Source of the DNA: Ruminococcus flavefaciens
Lineage (GTDB): Bacteria; Bacillota; Clostridia; Oscillospirales; Ruminococcaceae
Assembly (NCBI RefSeq): GCF_900143025.1
Contig: NZ_FRCT01000004.1
Span: forward strand, 186,001 to 250,000
Direction: 5' to 3'
Length of the DNA: 64,000 bases
Part shown: piece by piece, positions 42,868-51,508 of the stretch
Layout of the letters: each line of letters opens with the position of its first letter
Position numbering within the stretch: position 1 is the first letter of the stretch
The notes under the pieces: model-generated
Told to the model about the DNA's origin: nothing
Seen by the model: only the letters and a program-made list of their open reading frames with translations
Database searches by the model: none
Made by a program: the position numbers and the translations under genes

Positions 42868-45800
42868 TCAATTGATCGGAAGTGTATCCACAAGTCTGAG
42901 CAGATAACGCTGTATTGCAAGGGCATCGTTTGAGGTTATGCCGTTTCTGCCCTCTACATCTGCGTTTGCAGCTCCCTGATCGGTAAGATGATGCTCGTCT
43001 GTACCGTTTATGCCGTACTTATTAGGATTAGCCAGCGACTGCATTATAAGAACAGCGTCCGAAAGATCAACCGTACCGTCCATATTTGCATCGCCTGCAA
43101 GTCCCTGAGGCGGCTGTGTTGTTGTGGTGGTGGTTGTAGTAGTTGTTGTTGTCGTAGTTGTAGTCGTGGTAGTAGTTGTAACCACAGGTGTTTCCTTAGC
43201 AAAAGCAATGTAGTTCATACAAGCCCCGCTCATACCGTTAGTACCGAGAGTAAGAGTCTCTCCTGCCTTTACTTCCTTAGCGTAAACGTCAAAAGGTCTT
43301 ACTGCTTCGCTGTCGTTTATTTCAACGATCTCATTAAGCTTTTGGAAACTGTAAAGCCATGAAGGTACAGATGTAACTCTCTCGTCCATAGCTACGTATA
43401 CTGTGATATCCTTAGCAGCTGTAAGCACTGCAAGGTCGGAGTCTGTATTCTTTGAGTTGCAGGCTGTGCGAATAAGCTCACCGCCGCTTATAACAGAAGG
43501 TACAGAAGCGATAACGTGCTCACGGTCGCCGAAAGCCTTGTCACCTGCGCTAAAGCTCTCAACGATAGACCACTGTGCGCCGTAGCTTGCGTCCTTTGTC
43601 TCAAACTTAGAGATAAGATTGCTCTTTATAGGCTCTTCAATAATCACTACAGTGCCGCTGCCGTCAGAAACTGTTCCTGCATTGTATGCCTTGTTCTGCA
43701 TTCTTCCTGCATTAGCAATTACCTCGGACTTAGCAGCATCTGCGGACTGAATGTTATAGCTGCTGTATATCTTCGATGAATTTGTATCGAAGTTATCGTA
43801 ACCGTCGCCGCCGCTCTTGAGGTTATTGATGTAAGCCTGTGCATTTCTTGAATTAACTATCTGATAAGCAAGTCCGCTGCCCATATCGCAGCTTACGAAC
43901 TTGTCGCCGAACGACTTGATAGTGCCTGAATACGGGTCACTGCCCATATTTACGGCATCAAGCGGGAGCTTTGTATTCTCAAAGTAATTGTTCTCTGAGA
44001 ATATCTTTGAATTGTGTGAAGCAGCAATTCCGTACTGCTTGTTATTATAGAAGTAGTTGTTGTAGCTGTGAATGTGAGCTACTCTTGCACGGGGATTTCT
44101 CGACTCGGTATTGTTGAACCAGTTATGATGATAGGTTATCCAGTCCTGCTCGTGTGAAGTACCGCCGCCTACAAGTGAGGTCTTGTGCGCGTCCTTGAAT
44201 ACATTGTAGGAAACTGTTACATTCTCAGTCCACTTGATATCGAGAGAGCCGTCGCCGTCTGCCTTATCGTCGTCAACTATGCCGTTGCCTGCGTAAGCGT
44301 TGTAGCCCTTTTCGATAGTGTTGTTGTGTACCCATATATGATAGGACTTTGAAGTGCTTCCGCCCGACATTGAGATACCGTCATCAGGATACTGTCCGAG
44401 CCAGAGATTTCTTACCTCGCAGCTTGTGCTGTGCTTCATGTCGAAGCCCCATTTATTAAGGTTGCAGTCATAGCCGATACCCTCAACGGTAACATTCTTG
44501 CCGCCGTTCATGTAGAGCATATTCGAGCCGTCGTTCTGCTGACCGTTGTTAGGCTTTGCACCCGAAGGTACGTCGATAGTGCCGATAAGTCTGAAGCAGA
44601 CATTGCTTGGACCTGCATTAAAGATATTGTAAAGACCTGTCTTGCCGCCCCATGTTACAGTATCCTTAGTGGAGTTTGTAACGTAGATGACAGTAATGCC
44701 TGATTTAAGCGTACCGTCATTATTGTAAGCACCTATGCCCTCCGAGCTGTTCCAGTGAGCGTAACCGCTGCGGTCATATGCCATTGTCTTGATATTGCAG
44801 CCTGCCGAGCCGTTTGAGCCCTGAATATTCACTGTATATTCAGTATTGCCCTTTAATCCGGGGATATCGACTCTTGTACCTCTTATGAGTGCAGAGTCAA
44901 CTGCCGTATAGCTTGAAGAACCCGCAGGTGCATAGCTTACCTTTACATTATTGCCTATCTTTGAGCTGTCCCACTCAACAAAGGCTGTTTCAAACCAGCC
45001 GCCGCAGGTCTTTATTGCACCCTCAACGTTGGTTGAAGGCTGCTGGTCGTTATTTCCGCTCGAATCTCCTTCACCGTTAAGGAACGAAGGAGTCCAGTTG
45101 TTCATATAGCTCTTGATATTGATATTTGCAGCGTCATTGTCAGAAACTATATGACCCTTTCTCTGTGAAAGGTCTACTCTCTGACCGTTTGAAAGCTTTG
45201 TACCGTTCTCCTTGAAGCCGTCAACGCTCTCAGGCTGTACGCCGCTCATTGAAGTCCAGCCTGCACCTGTTATCATATTGCCGTTCTGGAGAGTTGTATT
45301 CACAAAGAGCACCTTTGCGGTCTGTCCCCACGGTCTGCCAAGATAGCCTGCGCTTACTGTGAGCTGTGAGTTTGCAGTTACCTTGCAGTCCTTGAAGAGA
45401 TAGCCTGTATAAGGGCTTCCCTGCTCTCTTGCAGCTGTGATATAGCCGCCTACAGAGCCGCTGCTGTAGCCCTTCCAGCGAAGCTCGCAGCTGTCGAATA
45501 CAGCGTTGCTGCCGCCGAAGATATAGTCTGTCTGACCTTCGATAAGGCAGTTCTTGTAATACTGCGGTGAACCGCCTGTGTAAAGTGTATCCTGACTTGA
45601 CAGGAACTTGCAGTTAAGGAACTCGGCATACCCTGTATCTACCGAGAGAGCTGCCGCACGCTCTGTTGCAGCCTTTGAATTGGCATCTGTCCAGTTGTTT
45701 CTCACCTGAGTTATCTTTGTAACTGAGGTATCGCCTGTGAGCTCAACTCCGTCGGCAAGCTCCTCCTGAGTGATGTAACGGTTGAAGGAGTTCTCGAAAA

Positions 45801-46290
45801 CGATATTCTTTGCCTTGAAGTTTGTAGCCTTTGGCCATAGCTGTACAGTTGCGCCCCAGCGGTAATTTGCAACGTTCTTGCCACTCTTTGCGTTTGCAAG
45901 ATTAGCGTCGTAATAGCCCTTTGAGTTTGCACTGTAATACTTATAGCCGATGCCGTAATACCACGTAAGGACTGCGTCGCCCTTGCTGGGCTCGTCATTT
46001 ACGAATGTAATGTAGGGGGTCTGTACGATTACCTGCTGTCTGTAAGTACCGGGGGCAATGTGTATGGTAACACGGGTCGCCTCCGATGAGGGATTAAGGC
46101 TTGCTGCCTTGTCAACAGCCGCCTGCACTGTGGAAAAGTTGTTGTTCCTGCCTGAGTATCCTACATACAGGTCTGTACCTGCCGCCTCGGATCTCAATGG
46201 CTGTATCACGGCAAGCGATGCCAGTAATACGATCATGGCTGAAACGAACGAAATGATCTGTAGACCGAGCTTTCGTTTTCTGTCCACCAT
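42868..46290 (-). CDS. Bifunctional pectin methylesterase (CE8) - pectate lyase (PL1) with dockerin
   Basis: Secreted protein of about 1140 residues; ATG 46290 is chosen eight bases after AAAGGAG (a GTG lies at 46299). Signal peptide about 1-37; CE8 pectin methylesterase about 40-400 with SQDTLYTGG, GQTDYIFGGSNAVFD (catalytic Asp) and LGRPWGQTAKV; an Fn3-like domain about 430-510; PL1 pectate lyase about 515-830 with WGFDMKHSTS, DDGISMSGGS and WITYHHNWFNN then SRNPRAR; an unrecognised beta module about 880-1030; a Thr tract of more than 20 residues; enzyme-type dockerin about 1068-1138. De-esterification by CE8 creates the substrate of PL1, so the two steps are joined in one cellulosomal subunit. 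Confidence 0.95.
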   Translation of the reverse strand: MVDRKRKLGLQIISFVSAMIVLLASLAVIQPLRSEAAGTDLYVGYSGRNNNFSTVQAAVDKAASLNPSSEATRVTIHIAPGTYRQQVIVQTPYITFVNDEPSKGDAVLTWYYGIGYKYYSANSKGYYDANLANAKSGKNVANYRWGATVQLWPKATNFKAKNIVFENSFNRYITQEELADGVELTGDTSVTKITQVRNNWTDANSKAATERAAALSVDTGYAEFLNCKFLSSQDTLYTGGSPQYYKNCLIEGQTDYIFGGSNAVFDSCELRWKGYSSGSVGGYITAAREQGSPYTGYLFKDCKVTANSQLTVSAGYLGRPWGQTAKVLFVNTTLQNGNMITGAGWTSMSGVQPESVDGFKENGTKLSNGQRVDLSQRKGHIVSDNDAANINIKSYMNNWTPSFLNGEGDSSGNNDQQPSTNVEGAIKTCGGWFETAFVEWDSSKIGNNVKVSYAPAGSSSYTAVDSALIRGTRVDIPGLKGNTEYTVNIQGSNGSAGCNIKTMAYDRSGYAHWNSSEGIGAYNNDGTLKSGITVIYVTNSTKDTVTWGGKTGLYNIFNAGPSNVCFRLIGTIDVPSGAKPNNGQQNDGSNMLYMNGGKNVTVEGIGYDCNLNKWGFDMKHSTSCEVRNLWLGQYPDDGISMSGGSTSKSYHIWVHNNTIEKGYNAYAGNGIVDDDKADGDGSLDIKWTENVTVSYNVFKDAHKTSLVGGGTSHEQDWITYHHNWFNNTESRNPRARVAHIHSYNNYFYNNKQYGIAASHNSKIFSENNYFENTKLPLDAVNMGSDPYSGTIKSFGDKFVSCDMGSGLAYQIVNSRNAQAYINNLKSGGDGYDNFDTNSSKIYSSYNIQSADAAKSEVIANAGRMQNKAYNAGTVSDGSGTVVIIEEPIKSNLISKFETKDASYGAQWSIVESFSAGDKAFGDREHVIASVPSVISGGELIRTACNSKNTDSDLAVLTAAKDITVYVAMDERVTSVPSWLYSFQKLNEIVEINDSEAVRPFDVYAKEVKAGETLTLGTNGMSGACMNYIAFAKETPVVTTTTTTTTTTTTTTTTTTTTTQPPQGLAGDANMDGTVDLSDAVLIMQSLANPNKYGINGTDEHHLTDQGAANADVEGRNGITSNDALAIQRYLLRLVDTLPIN

Positions 46291-46424
46291 TATTATCACT
46301 CCTTTGGAATTTTCGGGATCTGCGCTGCCTAAAGCGCGACCCTCAGCATGAAATTAATTACCTTAGCGCAACTCGCGCAGCCTACAGGGAACAGCCGCCG
46401 CAGAATATGCACCTATATACCATA

Positions 46425-46453
46425 ATTATAACACATTCACTACAAAATGTAAA
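46425..46453 (-). promoter_or_regulatory. Sigma-A promoter of the CE8-PL1 gene
   Basis: Minus-strand TTTACA (46448-46453), 17-bp spacer, TATAAT (46425-46430). The ~130-nt leader holds CTGCGC/GCGCAG and CTAAGG/CTTTAG pairing potential (46320-46395). Confidence 0.82.
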
Positions 46454-46587
46454 TATGCTCATAAAATCTACACTCATTTTTGTGGATATGTACAATGGTG
46501 CATTACTCTCTTTGGGTAAAATACCCTTAAATAAAGCCTTATCATCAACGTTAAGAAAAATTTCTTACTTACTTTCTTATTTTCTTA

Positions 46588-46615
46588 TTGACAATAGTTT
46601 ACATAATGGTATAAT
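46588..46615 (+). promoter_or_regulatory. Sigma-A promoter of hpt
   Basis: TTGACA (46588-46593), 16-bp spacer, TATAAT (46610-46615). Divergent from the CE8-PL1 promoter; the 130 bp between them is AT-rich without other features. Confidence 0.85.
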
Positions 46616-46660
46616 AAAATTGGATAATTATTTCTGCTATTACTACTCAGGAGGATCATT

Positions 46661-47209
46661 ATGAAATTTGACAGCGCAGAAGAATGGAAAAGTAAGATCA
46701 AGCGCGTCCTCATTTCCGAGGACGAGATACGCACGGCAATGAAAAAGGCAGGTGCGTACATCAATTCAATTTACGACGGTTCACCCATACTCCTTGTAAG
46801 CATATTAAAGGGAGCTTTCGTGTTCATGGCTGACCTTTGCCGCGAAGTAACAGTTCCATGTGAAATAGAATTCATGGCGGCAAAGAGCTATTTCGAGGGT
46901 ACTGTATCATCAGGTCACGTTGAGATAACTATGGACTTAAAGCACGATATCAGCAAGTACCACGTTATCATTGTGGAGGATATCATCGACACGGGAAGAA
47001 CTCTCAACGAGATAAAGAAAATACTCGGCGTGAGAAATCCCCTTTCTCTCAGGATAATGACTCTCCTTGACAAGCCCGACCGCCGTATTGTGGAGCTGAA
47101 AGCTGATTACTCCCTTTTCACTATCCCCGATTATTTCGTTATAGGCTATGGTCTGGACTACGGCGAGTTTTACAGAAATCTGCCGTATATAGCAGAATTC
47201 AGTGAATGA
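46661..47209 (+). CDS. hpt: Hypoxanthine phosphoribosyltransferase
   Basis: Protein of 182 residues. PRPP loop VIIVEDIIDTGRTLNEI near 104-120, SILKGAFVFMADL near 47 and the base-binding FVIGYGLDYGEFYRNLPY at the end. Salvages hypoxanthine and guanine. Follows GGAGGATCATT and is coupled to the purine permease gene, which fits one salvage operon. Confidence 0.95.
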   Translation: MKFDSAEEWKSKIKRVLISEDEIRTAMKKAGAYINSIYDGSPILLVSILKGAFVFMADLCREVTVPCEIEFMAAKSYFEGTVSSGHVEITMDLKHDISKYHVIIVEDIIDTGRTLNEIKKILGVRNPLSLRIMTLLDKPDRRIVELKADYSLFTIPDYFVIGYGLDYGEFYRNLPYIAEFSE

Positions 47210-47219
47210 GGTGGCGGAT

Positions 47220-48587
47220 ATGGTCGAAAAACTGTTTAAGCTGAAGGAAAACGGAACTAACGTAAAAACCGAAATTGCGGCAGGTATCACCACCTTTATG
47301 ACTATGGCGTATATCCTTGCCATAAACCCGAGTATCCTTTCAAGTACGGGTATGGACTCTACCGCTGTGCTCCTTGCGACCTGTCTTGCTTCGTTCATAG
47401 GCACGGTCTGCATGGCATTCATGGCAAACCTTCCCTTTGCTCTTTCCGCAGGCATGGGACTTAACGCCTATATGGCTTACACCGTATGCGGTTCCGATAA
47501 TCTTGGATATTCCTGGCAGGTGGCTCTCCTTGCGGTATTTATCGAAGGTATCATATTCATAATCCTCTCGCTTACAAAGGTCAGGGAAGCTATTTTCGAT
47601 GCTATCCCCCTTTCGCTGAAACGTGCGGTGTCCGTTGGTATCGGTCTTTTCATTGCTTTTATCGGACTCCAGAATGCAGGACTTGCAGTAAGCTCCTCCA
47701 CTCTCGTAAAGCTTACCAACTTCCGTGAAAACTTCAATACCACAGGTATCTGCGCACTTCTTGCTGTCATCGGACTGCTTATAATGGCAGTGCTCTACAT
47801 AAAAAGAGTAAAGGGGGCTATCCTTATCGGTATCTTCGTAACATGGATACTTGGTATTCTCTGCGAAATTACAGGACTTTATATACCCGATGCGGATAAT
47901 GGTGTCTTCTCTCTTATCCCTTCATTCAAAATGACCGACTTCTCATCTATAAGCAAGACATTCGGTCAGTGCTTCAATGTGGATATGAACGCTGTCGGTA
48001 TTTTCAACTTTGCTGTTGTAGTGTTCTCCTTCCTCTTTGTTGACCTTTTCGACACTCTCGGCACTCTTATCGGCGTAAGCACCAAAGCAGGACTTCTCGA
48101 CAAAAACGGCAAGCTCCCTGCAATAAAGCCTGCTCTTATGGCTGACGCTGTTGCAACTACCGCAGGTGCTGTGCTTGGTACTTCTACCACTACTACCTTT
48201 GTTGAATCGTCCGCAGGTGCGGCGGCAGGCGGCAAAACAGGTCTTACAGCTCTTACTACTGCTGTACTTTTCCTGTTCTCCATGCTTCTTGCTCCTATAT
48301 TCATATCTATACCTGCATTTGCAACTGCTCCTGCGCTGATACTTGTAGGCTTCCTCATGTTCAGCACAGTATCGGAAATAAAGGTTGACGAGAAGAATTA
48401 CACCTCAGCTATACCTGCATATCTCTGCGTTATCGCAATGCCGCTGTTCTACAGCATTTCCGAGGGCATTTCTATCGGCGTTATCTCATACGTTGTGATA
48501 AATCTCGCCTGCAAGAAATATAAGGAGATAAATCCTATTATGTATATCCTTGCAGTACTGTTTGTGCTCAAATATATATTCCTGTAA
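47220..48587 (+). CDS. NCS2-family purine permease (AzgA/PbuG type)
   Basis: Protein of 455 residues from ATG 47220, which follows GAGGTGG; an ATG at 47202 overlapping hpt is the alternative. About 12 membrane segments. N-terminal KTEIAAGITTFMTMAYILAINP and the later LGTSTTTTFVESSAGAAAGGKTGL are signatures of the AzgA/PbuG/PbuO group of guanine-hypoxanthine transporters. With hpt it forms an uptake-and-salvage pair. Confidence 0.94.
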   Translation: MVEKLFKLKENGTNVKTEIAAGITTFMTMAYILAINPSILSSTGMDSTAVLLATCLASFIGTVCMAFMANLPFALSAGMGLNAYMAYTVCGSDNLGYSWQVALLAVFIEGIIFIILSLTKVREAIFDAIPLSLKRAVSVGIGLFIAFIGLQNAGLAVSSSTLVKLTNFRENFNTTGICALLAVIGLLIMAVLYIKRVKGAILIGIFVTWILGILCEITGLYIPDADNGVFSLIPSFKMTDFSSISKTFGQCFNVDMNAVGIFNFAVVVFSFLFVDLFDTLGTLIGVSTKAGLLDKNGKLPAIKPALMADAVATTAGAVLGTSTTTTFVESSAGAAAGGKTGLTALTTAVLFLFSMLLAPIFISIPAFATAPALILVGFLMFSTVSEIKVDEKNYTSAIPAYLCVIAMPLFYSISEGISIGVISYVVINLACKKYKEINPIMYILAVLFVLKYIFL

Positions 48588-48650
48588 ATCTAAATTTGAG
48601 CCATTTGCAGGGGACGGTGTCCTCGACGTCCCGCATTTTGAACGCCCGTA

Positions 48651-48682
48651 TGTAGGGGCTGATGTCCACATCAGCCCCTACA
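48651..48682. repeat. Palindromic repeat heading the tandem array
   Basis: TGTAGGGGCTGATG-TCCA-CATCAGCCCCTACA, a perfect 14-bp stem. Family member with outer TGTAGGGG/CCCCTACA and variable stem; a looser GGGACG/CGTCCC hairpin precedes it. Confidence 0.85.
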
Positions 48683-49066
48683 TTGTGTCATTTACACTTG
48701 CATCGTTGCTCGCGGACTGCCAAAGGCAGTCCCTACATTGTGTCATTTACACTTGCATCGTTGCTTGCGGACTGCCAAAGGCAGTCCCTACAGTATGTCA
48801 TTTATACTTGTATCGTTGCTCGCGGACTGCCAAAGGCAGTCCCTACATTGTGTCATTTACACTTGTATCGTTGCTTGCGGACTGCCAAAGGCAGCCCCTA
48901 CAGTATGTCATTTACACTTGCATCGTTGCTTGCGGACTGCCAAAGGCAGCCCCTACATTGTGTCATTTACACTTGCATCGTTGCTCGCGGACTGCCAAAG
49001 GCAGCCCCTACAGTATGTCATTTACACTTGCATCGTTGCTTGCGGGGCGCACAATGTGCGCCCCTA
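48682..49066. repeat. Tandem array of seven 55-bp hairpin units
   Basis: Exactly 55-bp periodic units begin at 48682, 48737, 48792, 48847, 48902, 48957 and 49012. Each has a conserved lead (ATTGTGTCA or AGTATGTCA, alternating, then TTTACACTTG.ATCGTTGCT.GCGG), the hairpin GGACTGCC-AAA-GGCAGTCC or a GGCAGCCC variant, and CCTACA. The last unit instead carries GGGGCGCACA/TGTGCGCCCC. Lead 1 alternates strictly with lead 2 apart from the final step, suggesting a 110-bp higher-order duplication. Long open frames through it are artefacts. Confidence 0.9.
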
Positions 49067-49086
49067 CAGGCTAAGGGCTAACGGCT

Positions 49087-49116
49087 AAAAAAGGACAGCT
49101 TACGCTGTCCTTTTTT
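49087..49116 (-). terminator. Terminator after the histidine phosphatase gene
   Basis: AAAAAAGGACAGC-TTAC-GCTGTCCTTTTTT, a 13-bp stem overlapping the stop codon at 49115-49117. It can act on both strands. Confidence 0.88.
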
Positions 49117-49702
49117 AATGGTTCTTTCCGCCTTTATATTCCTTTGCGACTATTAGTATCTCCTCTTTTTCAACAAGCTCCCTGCCCTCGAATCCCATAC
49201 GGATAATATATGGCATAAAGTCGATGATACGCATAAAATCATCTGCTCCGAAGCTGTTGTCGTAGTAGTGGAGTATAGTGCTGAGTGCAGTTCCGTGAGT
49301 TCCCACCATAATATTCTCATCTCTGTGAGCGTCAAGCATATCATTTACTGCGGCAATATTCCTGTCCATTACCGACTGTAAGCACTCGCCGTCGCTTTCA
49401 CAGAAGCTAAGGTCTGCCCAGCGTTTACGGAACATCTCGGGATTATTGCTGTTTGCTCCGCTGATACGCTCGTGCAGTCTCTCGTCAATAATTATATCAA
49501 GTCCGTGCTCGTCTGCGGTCTGCTTTATGGTATCATAGCTCCGCTTATAGGGACTTGAAACAGCGCAGTCAATGCGGATATCCTTCATTGCACGTACTAC
49601 CTCGGCAGTATCCCTCATGCCCTCCTCTGTAAGCGGACGATTTGCCGCATCGGAGCAGGTATGGTCGGGCTGTGCATGACGCACAAAGTAAATATTAGTC
49701 AT
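49115..49702 (-). CDS. Histidine phosphatase family protein
   Basis: Protein of 195 residues starting MTNIYFVRHAQPDHTCSDAA; RHA is the phospho-accepting His motif, and MVGTHGTALS near 136 holds the second His. The family covers phosphoglycerate-mutase-like and broad phosphatases; the substrate is unknown. It overlaps nspC by one base and is the last gene of the polyamine-linked group. Confidence 0.9.
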   Translation of the reverse strand: MTNIYFVRHAQPDHTCSDAANRPLTEEGMRDTAEVVRAMKDIRIDCAVSSPYKRSYDTIKQTADEHGLDIIIDERLHERISGANSNNPEMFRKRWADLSFCESDGECLQSVMDRNIAAVNDMLDAHRDENIMVGTHGTALSTILHYYDNSFGADDFMRIIDFMPYIIRMGFEGRELVEKEEILIVAKEYKGGKNH

Positions 49703-50841
49703 TACAGTCTCTCCTTAAAATCAGCATAGCCGAAACTGCGCAGAGTCTCGAAGCTGCCGTCCTTTTTCAGAAGGAGTATTGACGGCAAAGGCATACCGTT
49801 GAAGGTATTGTTCTTGACCATAGAGTATATAGCCATATCACCGAATACCAGCCTGTCACCGATATGCAGCGGCTCGTCAAAGGAGTATTCTCCGATAGAA
49901 TCACCTGCAAGACAGGTCTGCGAGCCAAGTCGGTAGCTGTACTTCTTCTCGCCGTTCTCACCCGAACCCACAAGGGGCGGACGATAGGGCATTTCCAGTA
50001 CATCGGGCATATGACAGGCTGCGGAGGTATCAAGTATAGCCATAGGCATATCATTTTCCGTGATATCAAGGACTTCCGTTACAAGCCAGCCTGCATTCAG
50101 TGCGGCTGCCTCACCCGGTTCGAGGAAAACTTCAAGCCCGTACTTCTCCTGCATACGGCGTATGCAGCGTTCAAGCCTCGGTATATCGTAATCGGCACGG
50201 GTAATATGGTGTCCGCCGCCGAAATTTATCCACTCCATTTTTTCGAGCACATCGCCGAACTTCTCCTCCACAGCGTCAAGAGTAGCTTCGAGGTCATCGG
50301 AATTCTGCTCGCAGAGCGTATGAAAATGTATTCCCGTAACGCCGTCAAGGTCGTCTGTACGGAAGTTTTTCCGTGTAATGCCAAGACGCGACTTAGGTGA
50401 GCACGGGTCATATATCTCATGCCCCTCCTGAGTCGAAAACTCGGGATTTATGCGGAGTCCTATCTTCTTTCCAGCAGCAAGCACACGATCACGGTACTTG
50501 TCAAGCTGATTAAAGGAATTGAAGATTATATGTCCGCAGTAGTATATTATCTCGTCGATCTCGCTTTCGCGGTAGGCTGCCGAAAAGACATGATTTTCCT
50601 TTCCCATTTCCTCATATCCCAGCTTCGCCTCGAAAAGTCCGCTGCAAGCTGTTCCGTCCAGATATCCCTTCATAAGGGGATAGACATGATAACATGAGAA
50701 AGCCTTCTGAGCAAGTAGTATCTTAGCTCCCGTGCGCTGTGAAACTCCGCGGAGTATCTCCATATTCCGTATAAGAGCCGCTTCGTCTACAACATAGCAG
50801 GGAGTCGGTATTTTAGTATAATCAAACATAGGCTTATTCAA
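49702..50841 (-). CDS. nspC: Carboxynorspermidine/carboxyspermidine decarboxylase
   Basis: PLP-dependent fold-III decarboxylase of 379 residues. TPCYVVDEAALIRNMEILR at the N-terminus, the PLP Lys in ILLAQKAFSCY near 46, INFGGGHHITRADYD for phosphate binding, and a C-terminal SQTCLAGDSIGEYSF with the active-site Cys region. It decarboxylates carboxy(nor)spermidine made by the saccharopine-dehydrogenase-like enzyme encoded upstream. Two genes (VanZ-like, peptidylprolyl isomerase) lie between them. Overlaps the peptidylprolyl isomerase gene by eight bases. Confidence 0.94.
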   Translation of the reverse strand: MNKPMFDYTKIPTPCYVVDEAALIRNMEILRGVSQRTGAKILLAQKAFSCYHVYPLMKGYLDGTACSGLFEAKLGYEEMGKENHVFSAAYRESEIDEIIYYCGHIIFNSFNQLDKYRDRVLAAGKKIGLRINPEFSTQEGHEIYDPCSPKSRLGITRKNFRTDDLDGVTGIHFHTLCEQNSDDLEATLDAVEEKFGDVLEKMEWINFGGGHHITRADYDIPRLERCIRRMQEKYGLEVFLEPGEAAALNAGWLVTEVLDITENDMPMAILDTSAACHMPDVLEMPYRPPLVGSGENGEKKYSYRLGSQTCLAGDSIGEYSFDEPLHIGDRLVFGDMAIYSMVKNNTFNGMPLPSILLLKKDGSFETLRSFGYADFKERL

Positions 50842-51490
50842 GGAAGTTGTTCATGGTGATCTTTACTCTGTGCCAGCCATTTGCATCAGGTTCGATCATC
50901 TCGACCTTTTCCATAACGATAGGTGTTGTCGGCTTTGACATATTTCCGTCACCGCCCTGTGTACGGGGAACTCTTGTAAAGTCCTCAACTACCTCCATAC
51001 CCTCGGTAACGTTTCCGAATGCAGCATAATAGCCGTCAAGATCAGCAGTATAATTTCCCGTATAGCATATAAAGAACTGGCTGGAGGCACTGTCATAATC
51101 CTGAGCACGAGCCATTGATATTACTCCGCGCTGGTGCGAAAGCTCGTTGTTCACACCGTTTGCCTTGAATTCGCCTTTTATGGTGTTCTCGCTTCCGCCC
51201 ATTCCTGTGCCCTCGGGGTCGCCGCCCTGAGCCATGAAGCCGTCGATCACGCGGTGGAATATAAGTCCGTCATAAAAGCCTTCTTTTACAAGCTTTTCAA
51301 AATTCTCGCAGGTTATCGGAGCCTGCTCCGCATTGAGTGTGATAATGATAGTATTTCCTGACTGTCCTGCTGCTGTAGTCGGTTCATTATTTTTCTTGTT
51401 CGATGAACTATTGCCGCAGCCCACCATCATAAGCATGGTTGCTGCAACAGCAGCTGTCATTACCTTTTTAAGGTTTCCGAGACACTTCAT
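50834..51490 (-). CDS. Cyclophilin-type peptidylprolyl isomerase lipoprotein
   Basis: Protein of 218 residues. Lipoprotein signal with lipobox Cys near 25 (MLMMVGCGNSSS), then a cyclophilin domain: FHRVIDGFMAQGGDPEGTG, ARAQDYDSASSQFFICY and FGNVTEGMEVVEDF. It probably assists folding of exported proteins at the outer face of the membrane. AAGGAG precedes the ATG. The eight-base overlap with nspC suggests cotranscription, without an obvious functional link. Confidence 0.93.
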   Translation of the reverse strand: MKCLGNLKKVMTAAVAATMLMMVGCGNSSSNKKNNEPTTAAGQSGNTIIITLNAEQAPITCENFEKLVKEGFYDGLIFHRVIDGFMAQGGDPEGTGMGGSENTIKGEFKANGVNNELSHQRGVISMARAQDYDSASSQFFICYTGNYTADLDGYYAAFGNVTEGMEVVEDFTRVPRTQGGDGNMSKPTTPIVMEKVEMIEPDANGWHRVKITMNNFLE

Positions 51491-51508
51491 ATTTTTCTAT
51501 TCTCCTTA

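Noticed and set aside
48682-49066. CRISPR array
   Set aside because: The units are directly adjacent 55-bp repeats with no variable spacers, each contains its own long hairpin, and no cas genes are nearby.
48550-49088. Three overlapping open frames of 116-174 codons with repeated peptides
   Set aside because: They are reading-frame images of the 55-bp tandem array: the unit length is not a multiple of three, all three frames lack stops, and no start has a ribosome binding site.
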